Below, piece by piece: positions 56,881-63,540 of a DNA stretch of 63,540 bases (positions are counted from its first letter, which is position 1; every line of letters begins with the position of its first letter). The stretch spans positions 113,627 to 177,166 of the forward strand of contig NZ_JAHZAA010000003.1 in NCBI RefSeq assembly GCF_019424165.1, written 5' to 3'. The notes beneath the pieces are model-generated. The model did not search any database. It was not told where the DNA came from and saw only the letters and a list, made by a program, of their open reading frames with translations. Made by a program: the position numbers and the translations under genes. This stretch comes from Desulfovibrio sp. Lineage in GTDB: Bacteria > Desulfobacterota > Desulfovibrionia > Desulfovibrionales > Desulfovibrionaceae.

Positions 56881-57266
56881 GCCACCCTCCTGTTTAAATG
56901 CCTTCACGGGCTGCCCTTGGGCCGTCTCTGCCAAGCCAGCCCATATAATCATGAAACGGCGCGTAATGCCATAAAAAATCCGCATCCGGCGCGCCGGGCA
57001 GGCTGCGCCGGGAATTTTTGTACAAGTACTAATGTTTTTCCTGCGGGCAACGATTTAAGTCATTACCTCGTTTCATACGGTTCAGGTTTCCGGTGGATAC
57101 TGGATGTGAGACCAGCGGCATGGCCTTGTGCAATGCCGTATATATGGTGTTTTGTATGTGGAATGCCATTAATTATCTATTTTTTTATAATAAAAATGGT
57201 TGTCAACAAGCCGGGGCTGTCATACATGGCTAAGACTTTGTTCACCTCAGCGTCAGGGGGCGCATA
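56881..57266. other. 386-base intergenic region before the chemoreceptor gene
   Basis: The distal part (57150-57230) is AT-rich and may contain the receptor promoter. I see no gene, riboswitch or strong hairpin. Confidence 0.45.
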
Positions 57267-59594
57267 ATGCGACAGATACGCATCAACACCATATGCACAG
57301 TTTCCATAACAGCATCCATTTTCATCATTATTGCGGTTCTGATCGCATATGTTTCCTTGTCGTCGTACCGTATGGTTTCGGGAGTCCAAAGCGAAGCCCT
57401 GGATCAGACGGCCCGTCTTGTGGCGCAGTCTGCCCAGAACTATATTGAGCAGTCTGTGGACGTGGCGACGATTCTTGCGGGGCAAGAGCACGTGCGGGAG
57501 GCCTTGGCAGGCTCACCCCGGGCTACGGAGGAAGTGCAGCGGATGTTGCACACCTACGTAAAATCTTTTCCCTCGTACTGGTCTTTTTTTGTTTTTGACG
57601 TCAAAGGGCGCATTGTGGCGGGGCTGAACGCCGCGCTGACTGATATGACCGGCGGGGACCGTTTTGACCGCGACTACAGCAAGGCCATTTTCAGCGGTAA
57701 GGATCTGGCCTTCAGCGGCAGCGTCATGGGCGCCACCACTGACCCCACCATGCTGGTGTATGTGGTGACCAAGGCGGTTTACGCCCCTGACGGCAGCCTG
57801 CTCGGCGCTGTGTCCGTATGCCCGCGCTGGAGCGACTTTACCGCCAAGACCATTGACCCCATACGCCTGGGCCACCGGGGCTACGGCTTTGCGCTGGACA
57901 CCAGGGGACGGTTGATCGCCCACGGGACAAACAAAAAGCTGCTGTTGAAAGACCTTTCGGGCGAAGATTTTATCGCCAGGGCCTTGAAGGCCCAGAAGGG
58001 TGTTATCGAGTACCCGTGGGAGGGCGAAAAGAAATTCATGACTGTAGCGGCCATTCCGGCTACGGGCTGGCTTGTGTGCATGAGCGCCTATGATGCCGAA
58101 CTGGCGGCCCCCGCCACGGAGCAGAGCCTGGTCCTGTGCGGCGTGGGGCTGGCAGCCATAGCGTTGCTGGCCGGGCTGCTGACCTATATCAACCAGCATT
58201 TTGTGTTCAGGCCGCTGCGCGCGCTGACCAGCTTTACGGAAAAAGTGGCTTCAGGCGACCTGAAGGCGCAAATGCAGGGCCGCTTCAGGGCTGAAATGGC
58301 GACCTTTGCCGGTCATTTGCGCGACATGGTTGAAGATCTCAAGCAGCGCCTCGGTTTTTCGCAGGGCGTGCTGAATGGTATTCCCACCCCTTGCGGCATT
58401 GTGGGGCCGGATTTCAACATGATCTGGGTTAATGACGAAATATGCCGTCTGCTGGAAAAAAGCGGCCCGCGCGATTCCTGGATCGGGCAGCGTTCCGGTT
58501 TGTTCTTCTACGGTGATGCCGGTCGGGAAACCCTGTCAGACCGGGCCATTATGGAGCGCAAAACCCTGTCGCTGGAGTTTGACCACACGACGCCTTCAGG
58601 CCGCAAGCTGCGCGTCGCCGTGCACACCACGCCGTTCTACAATCTTGACGGCACGCTTCTTGGCTCCATCGCCTTCTGGAATGACCTGACCGAGATATAC
58701 AATCAGAAAAGCCGCATTGAAGCGCAAAACGAGACCATAGCCAGAGCCGCCGCCGAAGCATCACAACTGGTGGAAGAAATGGCCGGGGCGTCGCGGCGTC
58801 TTTCAGAGCAGATCGACCATTCCAGCCAGGGCGCACGCGAGCAGAGCTCCCGCGTTTACCAGACGGCCACCGCCGTTGAAGAAATGAACGCAACCATTAT
58901 GGAAGTGGCAAAAAATGCCGCAGCTACCTCGCAAAGCGCCAATACCGCCAAGCAGGAGGCGCAGAGCGGCGCGCACCTGGTTACGCAGGTAACCGCTGCC
59001 GTGCAGTCCATCCACGAAGAAGCCGCGCGCATGACAGGCATCATGAGCGACCTCGGCCGTCAGGCGCAGGGCATTGGAACCGTCATGGGCGTTATTTCCG
59101 ACATTGCCGACCAGACAAACCTTCTGGCGCTCAATGCCGCCATTGAGGCTGCGCGCGCAGGTGAAGCCGGGCGCGGCTTTGCCGTGGTTGCCGACGAGGT
59201 GCGCAAACTGGCCGAAAAAACGGCTCAGGCCACTACCGAGGTGCGTCAGGCCATCGGCGGCATCCAGCAGGGGACAACGGCGGCCGTTAACCAGATGGAA
59301 GAAGCGGGCAAGCGCGTGGGCGAAGCTACGGACCTGGCTCACCGATCGGGCGAGGCCATTGCCCAGGTTGTCCATATGGTGGAAAACGCCGGGGACCAGG
59401 TACACTCCATTGCCACAGCGGCAGAGGAACAGTCGGCCACCTCAGAGGAAATCAACCGGGCCATCAACTCCATCAGCGATATTGCCGCCGCCACAGATCA
59501 GGCCATGAGCCAGTGCACGGCTGCCATTGCGGACCTGGCCCGGCAGGCCCGCGATCTTGAAAAACTCATCGCCGGTTTGCGCTCGGGCGCGTAA
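57267..59594 (+). CDS. Methyl-accepting chemotaxis protein, dCache-HAMP-PAS type
   Basis: A 775-residue receptor. Helix 1 (about 9-33) is followed by a large extracytoplasmic dCache domain (about 38-285), with small-molecule-binding strands such as FFVFDVKGRIVAGLNAAL. Helix 2 (about 288-310) leads to a HAMP segment (312-365), a PAS domain (about 370-475) and a signalling helix pair with the tip DIADQTNLLALNAAIEAARA from about residue 611. The receptor can therefore sense a ligand outside and a state inside. A GGGGG ribosome site lies about 7 bases before the ATG. The last residues lack a CheR-binding pentapeptide. It is not next to other chemotaxis genes. Confidence 0.93.
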   Translation: MRQIRINTICTVSITASIFIIIAVLIAYVSLSSYRMVSGVQSEALDQTARLVAQSAQNYIEQSVDVATILAGQEHVREALAGSPRATEEVQRMLHTYVKSFPSYWSFFVFDVKGRIVAGLNAALTDMTGGDRFDRDYSKAIFSGKDLAFSGSVMGATTDPTMLVYVVTKAVYAPDGSLLGAVSVCPRWSDFTAKTIDPIRLGHRGYGFALDTRGRLIAHGTNKKLLLKDLSGEDFIARALKAQKGVIEYPWEGEKKFMTVAAIPATGWLVCMSAYDAELAAPATEQSLVLCGVGLAAIALLAGLLTYINQHFVFRPLRALTSFTEKVASGDLKAQMQGRFRAEMATFAGHLRDMVEDLKQRLGFSQGVLNGIPTPCGIVGPDFNMIWVNDEICRLLEKSGPRDSWIGQRSGLFFYGDAGRETLSDRAIMERKTLSLEFDHTTPSGRKLRVAVHTTPFYNLDGTLLGSIAFWNDLTEIYNQKSRIEAQNETIARAAAEASQLVEEMAGASRRLSEQIDHSSQGAREQSSRVYQTATAVEEMNATIMEVAKNAAATSQSANTAKQEAQSGAHLVTQVTAAVQSIHEEAARMTGIMSDLGRQAQGIGTVMGVISDIADQTNLLALNAAIEAARAGEAGRGFAVVADEVRKLAEKTAQATTEVRQAIGGIQQGTTAAVNQMEEAGKRVGEATDLAHRSGEAIAQVVHMVENAGDQVHSIATAAEEQSATSEEINRAINSISDIAAATDQAMSQCTAAIADLARQARDLEKLIAGLRSGA

Positions 59595-59609
59595 GCGTAT
59601 TCTCTGTAC

Positions 59610-59644
59610 AGCCCGGTCAGGTCCGGTTTGGGCCTGACCGGGCT
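59610..59644 (+). terminator. Hairpin after the chemoreceptor gene
   Basis: A perfect 12-bp stem (59610-59621 with 59633-59644) lies 15 bases past the stop. It has no T tract, so it is a weak terminator at best. Confidence 0.5.
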
Positions 59645-59660
59645 AACCACAGACCGGCCA

Positions 59661-59720
59661 CAGGCCGGATTGAACCAGGCCGGATTGAACCAGGCCGGAC
59701 TGAACCAGGTTGGATCGGCC
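59661..59720. repeat. 15-bp tandem repeat, four units
   Basis: Two identical units CAGGCCGGATTGAAC are followed by one with a single change (ACTGAAC) and a fourth, diverged unit. It lies between two terminators and is not coding. Confidence 0.85.
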
Positions 59721-59774
59721 CGGATTGGCATTGGGACGGACATGGCTGAAGCCGCGCTCGACCCGGTATAAAGC

Positions 59775-59806
59775 AAAAGGCCCCGCTGCGTGCAGCGGGG
59801 CCTTTT
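59775..59806. terminator. Bidirectional terminator between chemoreceptor and flippase genes
   Basis: A near-perfect palindrome of 15 bp per arm (59775-59789 with 59792-59806) begins with AAAA and ends with TTTT. It lies between convergent genes. Confidence 0.85.
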
Positions 59807-59915
59807 GCCGTGTAACGTCGATTATTCGCACCGTGTGCCTGTTGCAGCGGCATCCTGAAACTGTCCGCCGTAGTCTGGCGGTAGCGCCGCCCGGCTGCAT
59901 GAAAATTCAGGCGGC

Positions 59916-61466
59916 TCAGGCGGATTTTTGCCGGGACTTTTTAACGCGGGCCACAAGTTCGCGCAGGTCCTGGCGCGACAGGCCGAGCACCGCTGGCAGG
60001 CTCAGGCAGAGCAGCACCGTACCCACGCTGTACAGCACGCCGGATATCAAGAAGCGCGAAAATGTGTCCACATCGCCCAGACCGGCCATGAGTGTGCCTT
60101 CACGGCAAAGCCATGCCAACCCCAGCAGCACGGCCAGGCTCCATACCTGGTGGGCCAGGTTGCGCCAGAAGCTCAGGGGCAGAAAGCGTGATGCCAGCCA
60201 CAGGTAGACGTTGACGGTAATGATCTGCACAGCCACGGTTTTTATGGCCAGGCCCACCGCGCCGAGGTTCAGGCCCATATATTCCGGTGGGGCCAGCAAA
60301 AACCATGCGGCGGTGAAGCCGTAAACACATTCAAGGGCCGCCATGTTGCGCAGCACGCGCGTGCGCCCGGTGGCATGAAAGACCGATCCCGCCAGTTGGC
60401 CGTATGCCTGATGCAGGGGATACAGGGCCATGATCTGCACGGGCAGGGTGGCGGCGGCAAATTCCGCGCCGCCAAAAAAATCTACCAGCGCCGAACCTTC
60501 CATAAGCGTAAAGCATGAAAAATAGGCCGCAACCACATAGAGCAGGGGGGCAAAGCGCGTGAGCAGCCGCCCCATGGCCTCGCGGTCATTGTGCCCCCAG
60601 GCGATGGACAGTTCGCGCATGATCAGGGGCGTCATGGCTGACACAAACAAAAAACAGGCCATGCTGACTTTTTGCGACAGCGCAAAAAATCCCTGCTGCA
60701 CACTGCCGTCAAACCACTGCAAAAGCCAGCGTTCGGCCGTAAGCAGAAGGAAGGAAAGCAGCGCCTGTATAAAAAGAGGGTGGCTGTAAGTAAAAAATTC
60801 GCGGCTGTAGGCCTTGCCCTGCCCCGCAGGCAGGCTGAAGCGCACGGCCACCTCGCGGCTGCGCCAGTGGCGGCGTGTTACCAGCCAGTAGCCGAGGGCC
60901 ATAAGGCCGAGCATAAGATACTGCTGCGCAAAAAGCGTGTGTATGTTCAGCCAGTCCTGCCAGAACATGATGCCCAGCAGGGCCACCATAAAAAGCGAGA
61001 CAACGGTGCGTACCATTTCTGACGCCACGGTGGCCCCCACGGCGTCGTTCATTGAGCGCAGTACCCGGCCCCACCAGGTAAGAAAGGCCCATAGAGCCGC
61101 CAGGGGCGCCAGCCACAGGGGTACGTCAGGCATGAGCAGGTCGCCCAGAAGAGGAGCTTGCAAGGCCAGGGCCGCCAGCAGAATGATGCCCATCACAAGT
61201 ACAGTCACACGGGCGTAAAAGGCCGCCAGCCCGGTTTCGTTCTGCCTGCGCGACAGGGCGTTGTAAAAGCAGGTGGAGGTTCCCATATCCAGAAAGCCGG
61301 TGAACTGCTGGAACAGGTTGGTGGCAAAGCTGTAGTTGCCGTACATTTGCGGCCCCAGAGCGCGCGGCAATATGGCCTCCATAACCAGATAAACCGGCAC
61401 GGTGGCAATATTGGCCAAAAGCTTGAAGATATAGCGGCGCGCCAGAGTGGGAGTGGAGCTTTGCAT
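59916..61466 (-). CDS. Polysaccharide/oligosaccharide flippase (MOP superfamily)
   Basis: A 516-residue membrane protein with roughly 12-14 helices. The opening (RRYIFKLLANIATVPVYLVMEAILPRALGPQMYGNYSFATN) is typical of Wzx/RfbX-type flippases that move lipid-linked sugars across the inner membrane. No glycosyltransferase genes are adjacent, so the sugar is unknown. The tail is basic (RVKKSRQKSA). The start at 61466 has no strong ribosome site. The gene is divergent from ilvD. Confidence 0.82.
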   Translation of the reverse strand: MQSSTPTLARRYIFKLLANIATVPVYLVMEAILPRALGPQMYGNYSFATNLFQQFTGFLDMGTSTCFYNALSRRQNETGLAAFYARVTVLVMGIILLAALALQAPLLGDLLMPDVPLWLAPLAALWAFLTWWGRVLRSMNDAVGATVASEMVRTVVSLFMVALLGIMFWQDWLNIHTLFAQQYLMLGLMALGYWLVTRRHWRSREVAVRFSLPAGQGKAYSREFFTYSHPLFIQALLSFLLLTAERWLLQWFDGSVQQGFFALSQKVSMACFLFVSAMTPLIMRELSIAWGHNDREAMGRLLTRFAPLLYVVAAYFSCFTLMEGSALVDFFGGAEFAAATLPVQIMALYPLHQAYGQLAGSVFHATGRTRVLRNMAALECVYGFTAAWFLLAPPEYMGLNLGAVGLAIKTVAVQIITVNVYLWLASRFLPLSFWRNLAHQVWSLAVLLGLAWLCREGTLMAGLGDVDTFSRFLISGVLYSVGTVLLCLSLPAVLGLSRQDLRELVARVKKSRQKSA

Positions 61467-61680
61467 GCACGGAAACTAGCTCACTTCCCTTCGGCTCTCA
61501 AGAGCGCGTGGGCTTTCAGCGAAAAAAAACTCCCGCGTGTTGCCGCCGGGCAGGGGCTGCTGCCCGCCCGGCCTTGTCGGGCGTGTATTTACGCACGCGG
61601 TCTTTTACCGTAGCATAAAAAAGTTGCCCGCGCCGCGCTTGGTGCGGGAAAACCCGTTATTACAACGTAAGGATGCCGCC

Positions 61681-63363
61681 ATGGATGAGAGCCGCAGCAA
61701 AAAAATGAAGTCCGGCCTTGAAAAAGCCCCTCACCGTTCCCTGCTTTATGCACTCGGTTTGACCAGGGAAGAAATGGACCGCCCGCTGGTAGGTGTGGTC
61801 AACGCAGCAAGCGAGGTTGTGCCGGGCCATCTACATCTTAATGCTCTGGCCGACGCGGTAAAAGCCGGAGTACGCATGGCTGGCGGTACTCCTTTGCAGT
61901 TTCCGGCCATTGCCGTTTGTGACGGCCTGGCCATGAATCATGAAGGCATGCGTTTTTCGCTGCCCTCGCGCGAATTTATTGCCGATTCTGTAGAAATCAT
62001 GGCGCGCGGCCACGCCTTTGACGCCCTGGTTTTCATACCCAACTGCGATAAATGCGTACCCGGCATGCTGATGGCCATGATGCGCCTGAATATCCCTTCG
62101 GTCATGGTTTCCGGCGGCCCCATGCTGCCCGGCAATATCGGCCCGCGCGAACGCGGCGACCTTATCACGGTCTTTGAGGCCGTGGGCAAGGTGCGCAGCG
62201 GTGCCATGAGCGAAGAAGAACTGGAATACATGGCCGAGCGCGCCTGCCCCGGCTGTGGTGCATGTGCGGGCATGTTTACCGCCAACTCCATGAATTGCCT
62301 GGCCGAAACCATAGGCGTGGCCCTGCCCGGCAACGGCACTATTCCCGCCGTGAGCGGGGCGCGCATCCGCCTGGCAAAGACGGCGGGCATGCGCGTTATG
62401 GACCTGCTCAGGCGCAACATCCGCCCGCTGGATATCGTGACCCCCAAGGCGGTAGCCAATGCCGTTGCCGTAGATATGGCCCTGGGCTGCTCCACCAATA
62501 CGGTGCTGCACCTGCCCGCTGTGTTTGGCGAGGCCGGGCTTGATCTCGGGTTGGACATCTTTGACGAGGTGAGCCGCAAAAGTCCCAATCTGTGCAAACT
62601 TTCCCCTGCCGGTCACCATTATATGGTCGACCTTGACAATGCCGGCGGCATCCCCGCTGTCATGACCGAACTGGACAGGCTGAACCTGATCAACAAGGAC
62701 TGTATGACCGTTACCGGGCGTACAGTGGGCGAAAACCTGAGCGACATGAACGCCCGCGTGCTGGACGGAGACGTTATCCGCAGTGTAGACAATCCCTATT
62801 CCCGGCAGGGCGGCATAGCCATTCTGCGCGGCAGCCTCGCCCCCGGCGGCGCTGTGGTCAAGCAGTCTGCCGTGGCTCCGGAAATGATGTGCCGCGATGT
62901 GCGGGCGCGGGTCTTTGAATCGGAAGAAGAAGCTATGGCCGCCATTCTGGATGGCAAGATCAAACCCGGCGACGGCGTGGTCATCCGCTACGAAGGGCCG
63001 CGAGGCGGACCCGGCATGCGCGAAATGCTTTCGCCGACGTCGGCCATCACGGGCATGGGGCTTGGCAAGGACGTGGCCCTGTTGACGGACGGCCGTTTCT
63101 CCGGCGGCACCAACGGCGCGGCTATCGGGCATATCTCGCCTGAAGCGGCGGACGGCGGCATTATCGGCATTGTACAGGAAGGCGATATGATCCATATCGA
63201 TATCCCCGGCCGCAAGCTTGACCTGATGGTGGACGAAGCTGAGCTTGAGCGCCGCCGCGCAGCCCACAAGCCGGTGGAAAAACGCAGTCCGTATGCCGTG
63301 CTGCGGCGCTATGCACATCTGGTCAGTTCGGCCGCCAACGGCGGACGGTACAGGGACATCTAG
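61681..63363 (+). CDS. ilvD: Dihydroxy-acid dehydratase
   Basis: A 560-residue iron-sulfur enzyme of Ile/Val synthesis that removes water from 2,3-dihydroxy acids. The cluster-binding Cys are seen in NCDKCVPG (about 122-129) and CPGCGACAGMF (about 192-202). The catalytic region SPTSAITGMGLGKDVALLTDG and GRFSGGTNGAAIGHISPEA also fit. The start ATG 61681 (MDESRSKKMKSG) has AAGGA nearby; an in-frame extension upstream is not family-like. The leader 61467-61680 contains a hairpin (about 61624-61646) but no recognisable leader peptide. Confidence 0.96.
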   Translation: MDESRSKKMKSGLEKAPHRSLLYALGLTREEMDRPLVGVVNAASEVVPGHLHLNALADAVKAGVRMAGGTPLQFPAIAVCDGLAMNHEGMRFSLPSREFIADSVEIMARGHAFDALVFIPNCDKCVPGMLMAMMRLNIPSVMVSGGPMLPGNIGPRERGDLITVFEAVGKVRSGAMSEEELEYMAERACPGCGACAGMFTANSMNCLAETIGVALPGNGTIPAVSGARIRLAKTAGMRVMDLLRRNIRPLDIVTPKAVANAVAVDMALGCSTNTVLHLPAVFGEAGLDLGLDIFDEVSRKSPNLCKLSPAGHHYMVDLDNAGGIPAVMTELDRLNLINKDCMTVTGRTVGENLSDMNARVLDGDVIRSVDNPYSRQGGIAILRGSLAPGGAVVKQSAVAPEMMCRDVRARVFESEEEAMAAILDGKIKPGDGVVIRYEGPRGGPGMREMLSPTSAITGMGLGKDVALLTDGRFSGGTNGAAIGHISPEAADGGIIGIVQEGDMIHIDIPGRKLDLMVDEAELERRRAAHKPVEKRSPYAVLRRYAHLVSSAANGGRYRDI

Positions 63364-63371
63364 CGTAGCCT

Positions 63372-63399
63372 ACCTTTAAGAATATACATTCTCAAAGGT
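63372..63399. terminator. Imperfect hairpin after ilvD
   Basis: ACCTTTAAGAAT (63372-63383) pairs with ATTCTCAAAGGT (63388-63399) with one mismatch. No T tract follows. It could end ilvD or be a regulatory dyad for a gene beyond the window. From 63400 to the edge I see no gene. Confidence 0.45.
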
Positions 63400-63540
63400 T
63401 ACGGCACCTGGCAGCGCAGCTAAACTGCATTTACGCCTGAGCGGCGCGCCCGCTCATAGGTAATCAGCGGGCGCCGTACTCATCAGGCTGCTCTGAGAGT
63501 GCTGCCCGGGGCCGCTCCGGCCGCTGCCGGAAAAGCGGCA

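Overview
The window looks like a chromosomal segment of a sulfate-reducing deltaproteobacterium (Desulfovibrionaceae), most likely close to Desulfovibrio desulfuricans. The sequence carries the aprBA and qmoABC genes of dissimilatory sulfate reduction with their conserved extra sixth gene, and a Tat-exported split-Soret cytochrome c, a protein I know from D. desulfuricans. PAS-containing chemotaxis receptors with a Cys-rich core also fit. The species is an inference from gene content. I found no transposase, integrase, prophage, CRISPR array, rRNA or recognisable tRNA, so this is core chromosome rather than an island.

Layout, left to right. 1-1019: tail of an unknown gene, a terminator, then about 900 non-coding bases with long hairpins and a terminator that follows no ORF (possible small RNA). 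1020-4579: rpoZ and a dnaJ-type chaperone gene (minus strand), then a TtcA-like tRNA thiolase and an M23 endopeptidase (plus). 4732-8013: a guanidine-II (mini-ykkC) riboswitch in front of a SugE/Gdx exporter, then a dicarboxylate/amino-acid symporter overlapping a CyuA/UPF0597 cysteine desulfidase gene. 8309-14061 (minus): gatA, gatC, a LppC-like lipoprotein and dnaK. 14367-18494: split-Soret cytochrome (plus), a chemotaxis receptor and a ZIP metal transporter (minus). 18596-23263 (minus): ilvE, dnaX, a previously easy-to-miss 73-residue Cys-rich gene, ybaB and recR. 23488-35001 (plus): hydantoinase A-like gene, trmL, cobD/cbiB, a TauE/SafE permease, an RND pump without its adaptor, a YkgJ-type Cys-cluster protein, ribBA and a small b-type cytochrome.

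35166-46095 holds the energy-metabolism core. An isolated minus-strand gene fuses a chorismate-mutase-like domain to an EPSP-synthase fold whose catalytic residues are gone. It is followed by aprB-aprA and qmoA-qmoB-qmoC plus the sixth gene, ending at a strong terminator. AprAB reduces adenylyl sulfate to sulfite, and QmoABC carries electrons from menaquinol toward it.

46379-63540: a minus-strand group (EF-hand protein, YgiQ, SlyX, GNAT) and a complete branched-chain amino-acid ABC transporter (livKHMGF, minus) behind a strikingly AT-rich control region. Then come a small membrane protein, a dCache-PAS chemoreceptor, a polysaccharide flippase and ilvD. ilvE, ilvD and the liv transporter make branched-chain amino acids a recurring theme, though they sit in separate transcription units.

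No single large new system stands out. The best leads are the riboswitch with its apparent Shine-Dalgarno switch helix, the catalytically degenerate chorismate mutase/EPSP-synthase fusion, the small Cys-rich gene beside dnaX and the unexplained structured RNA region at the left edge.
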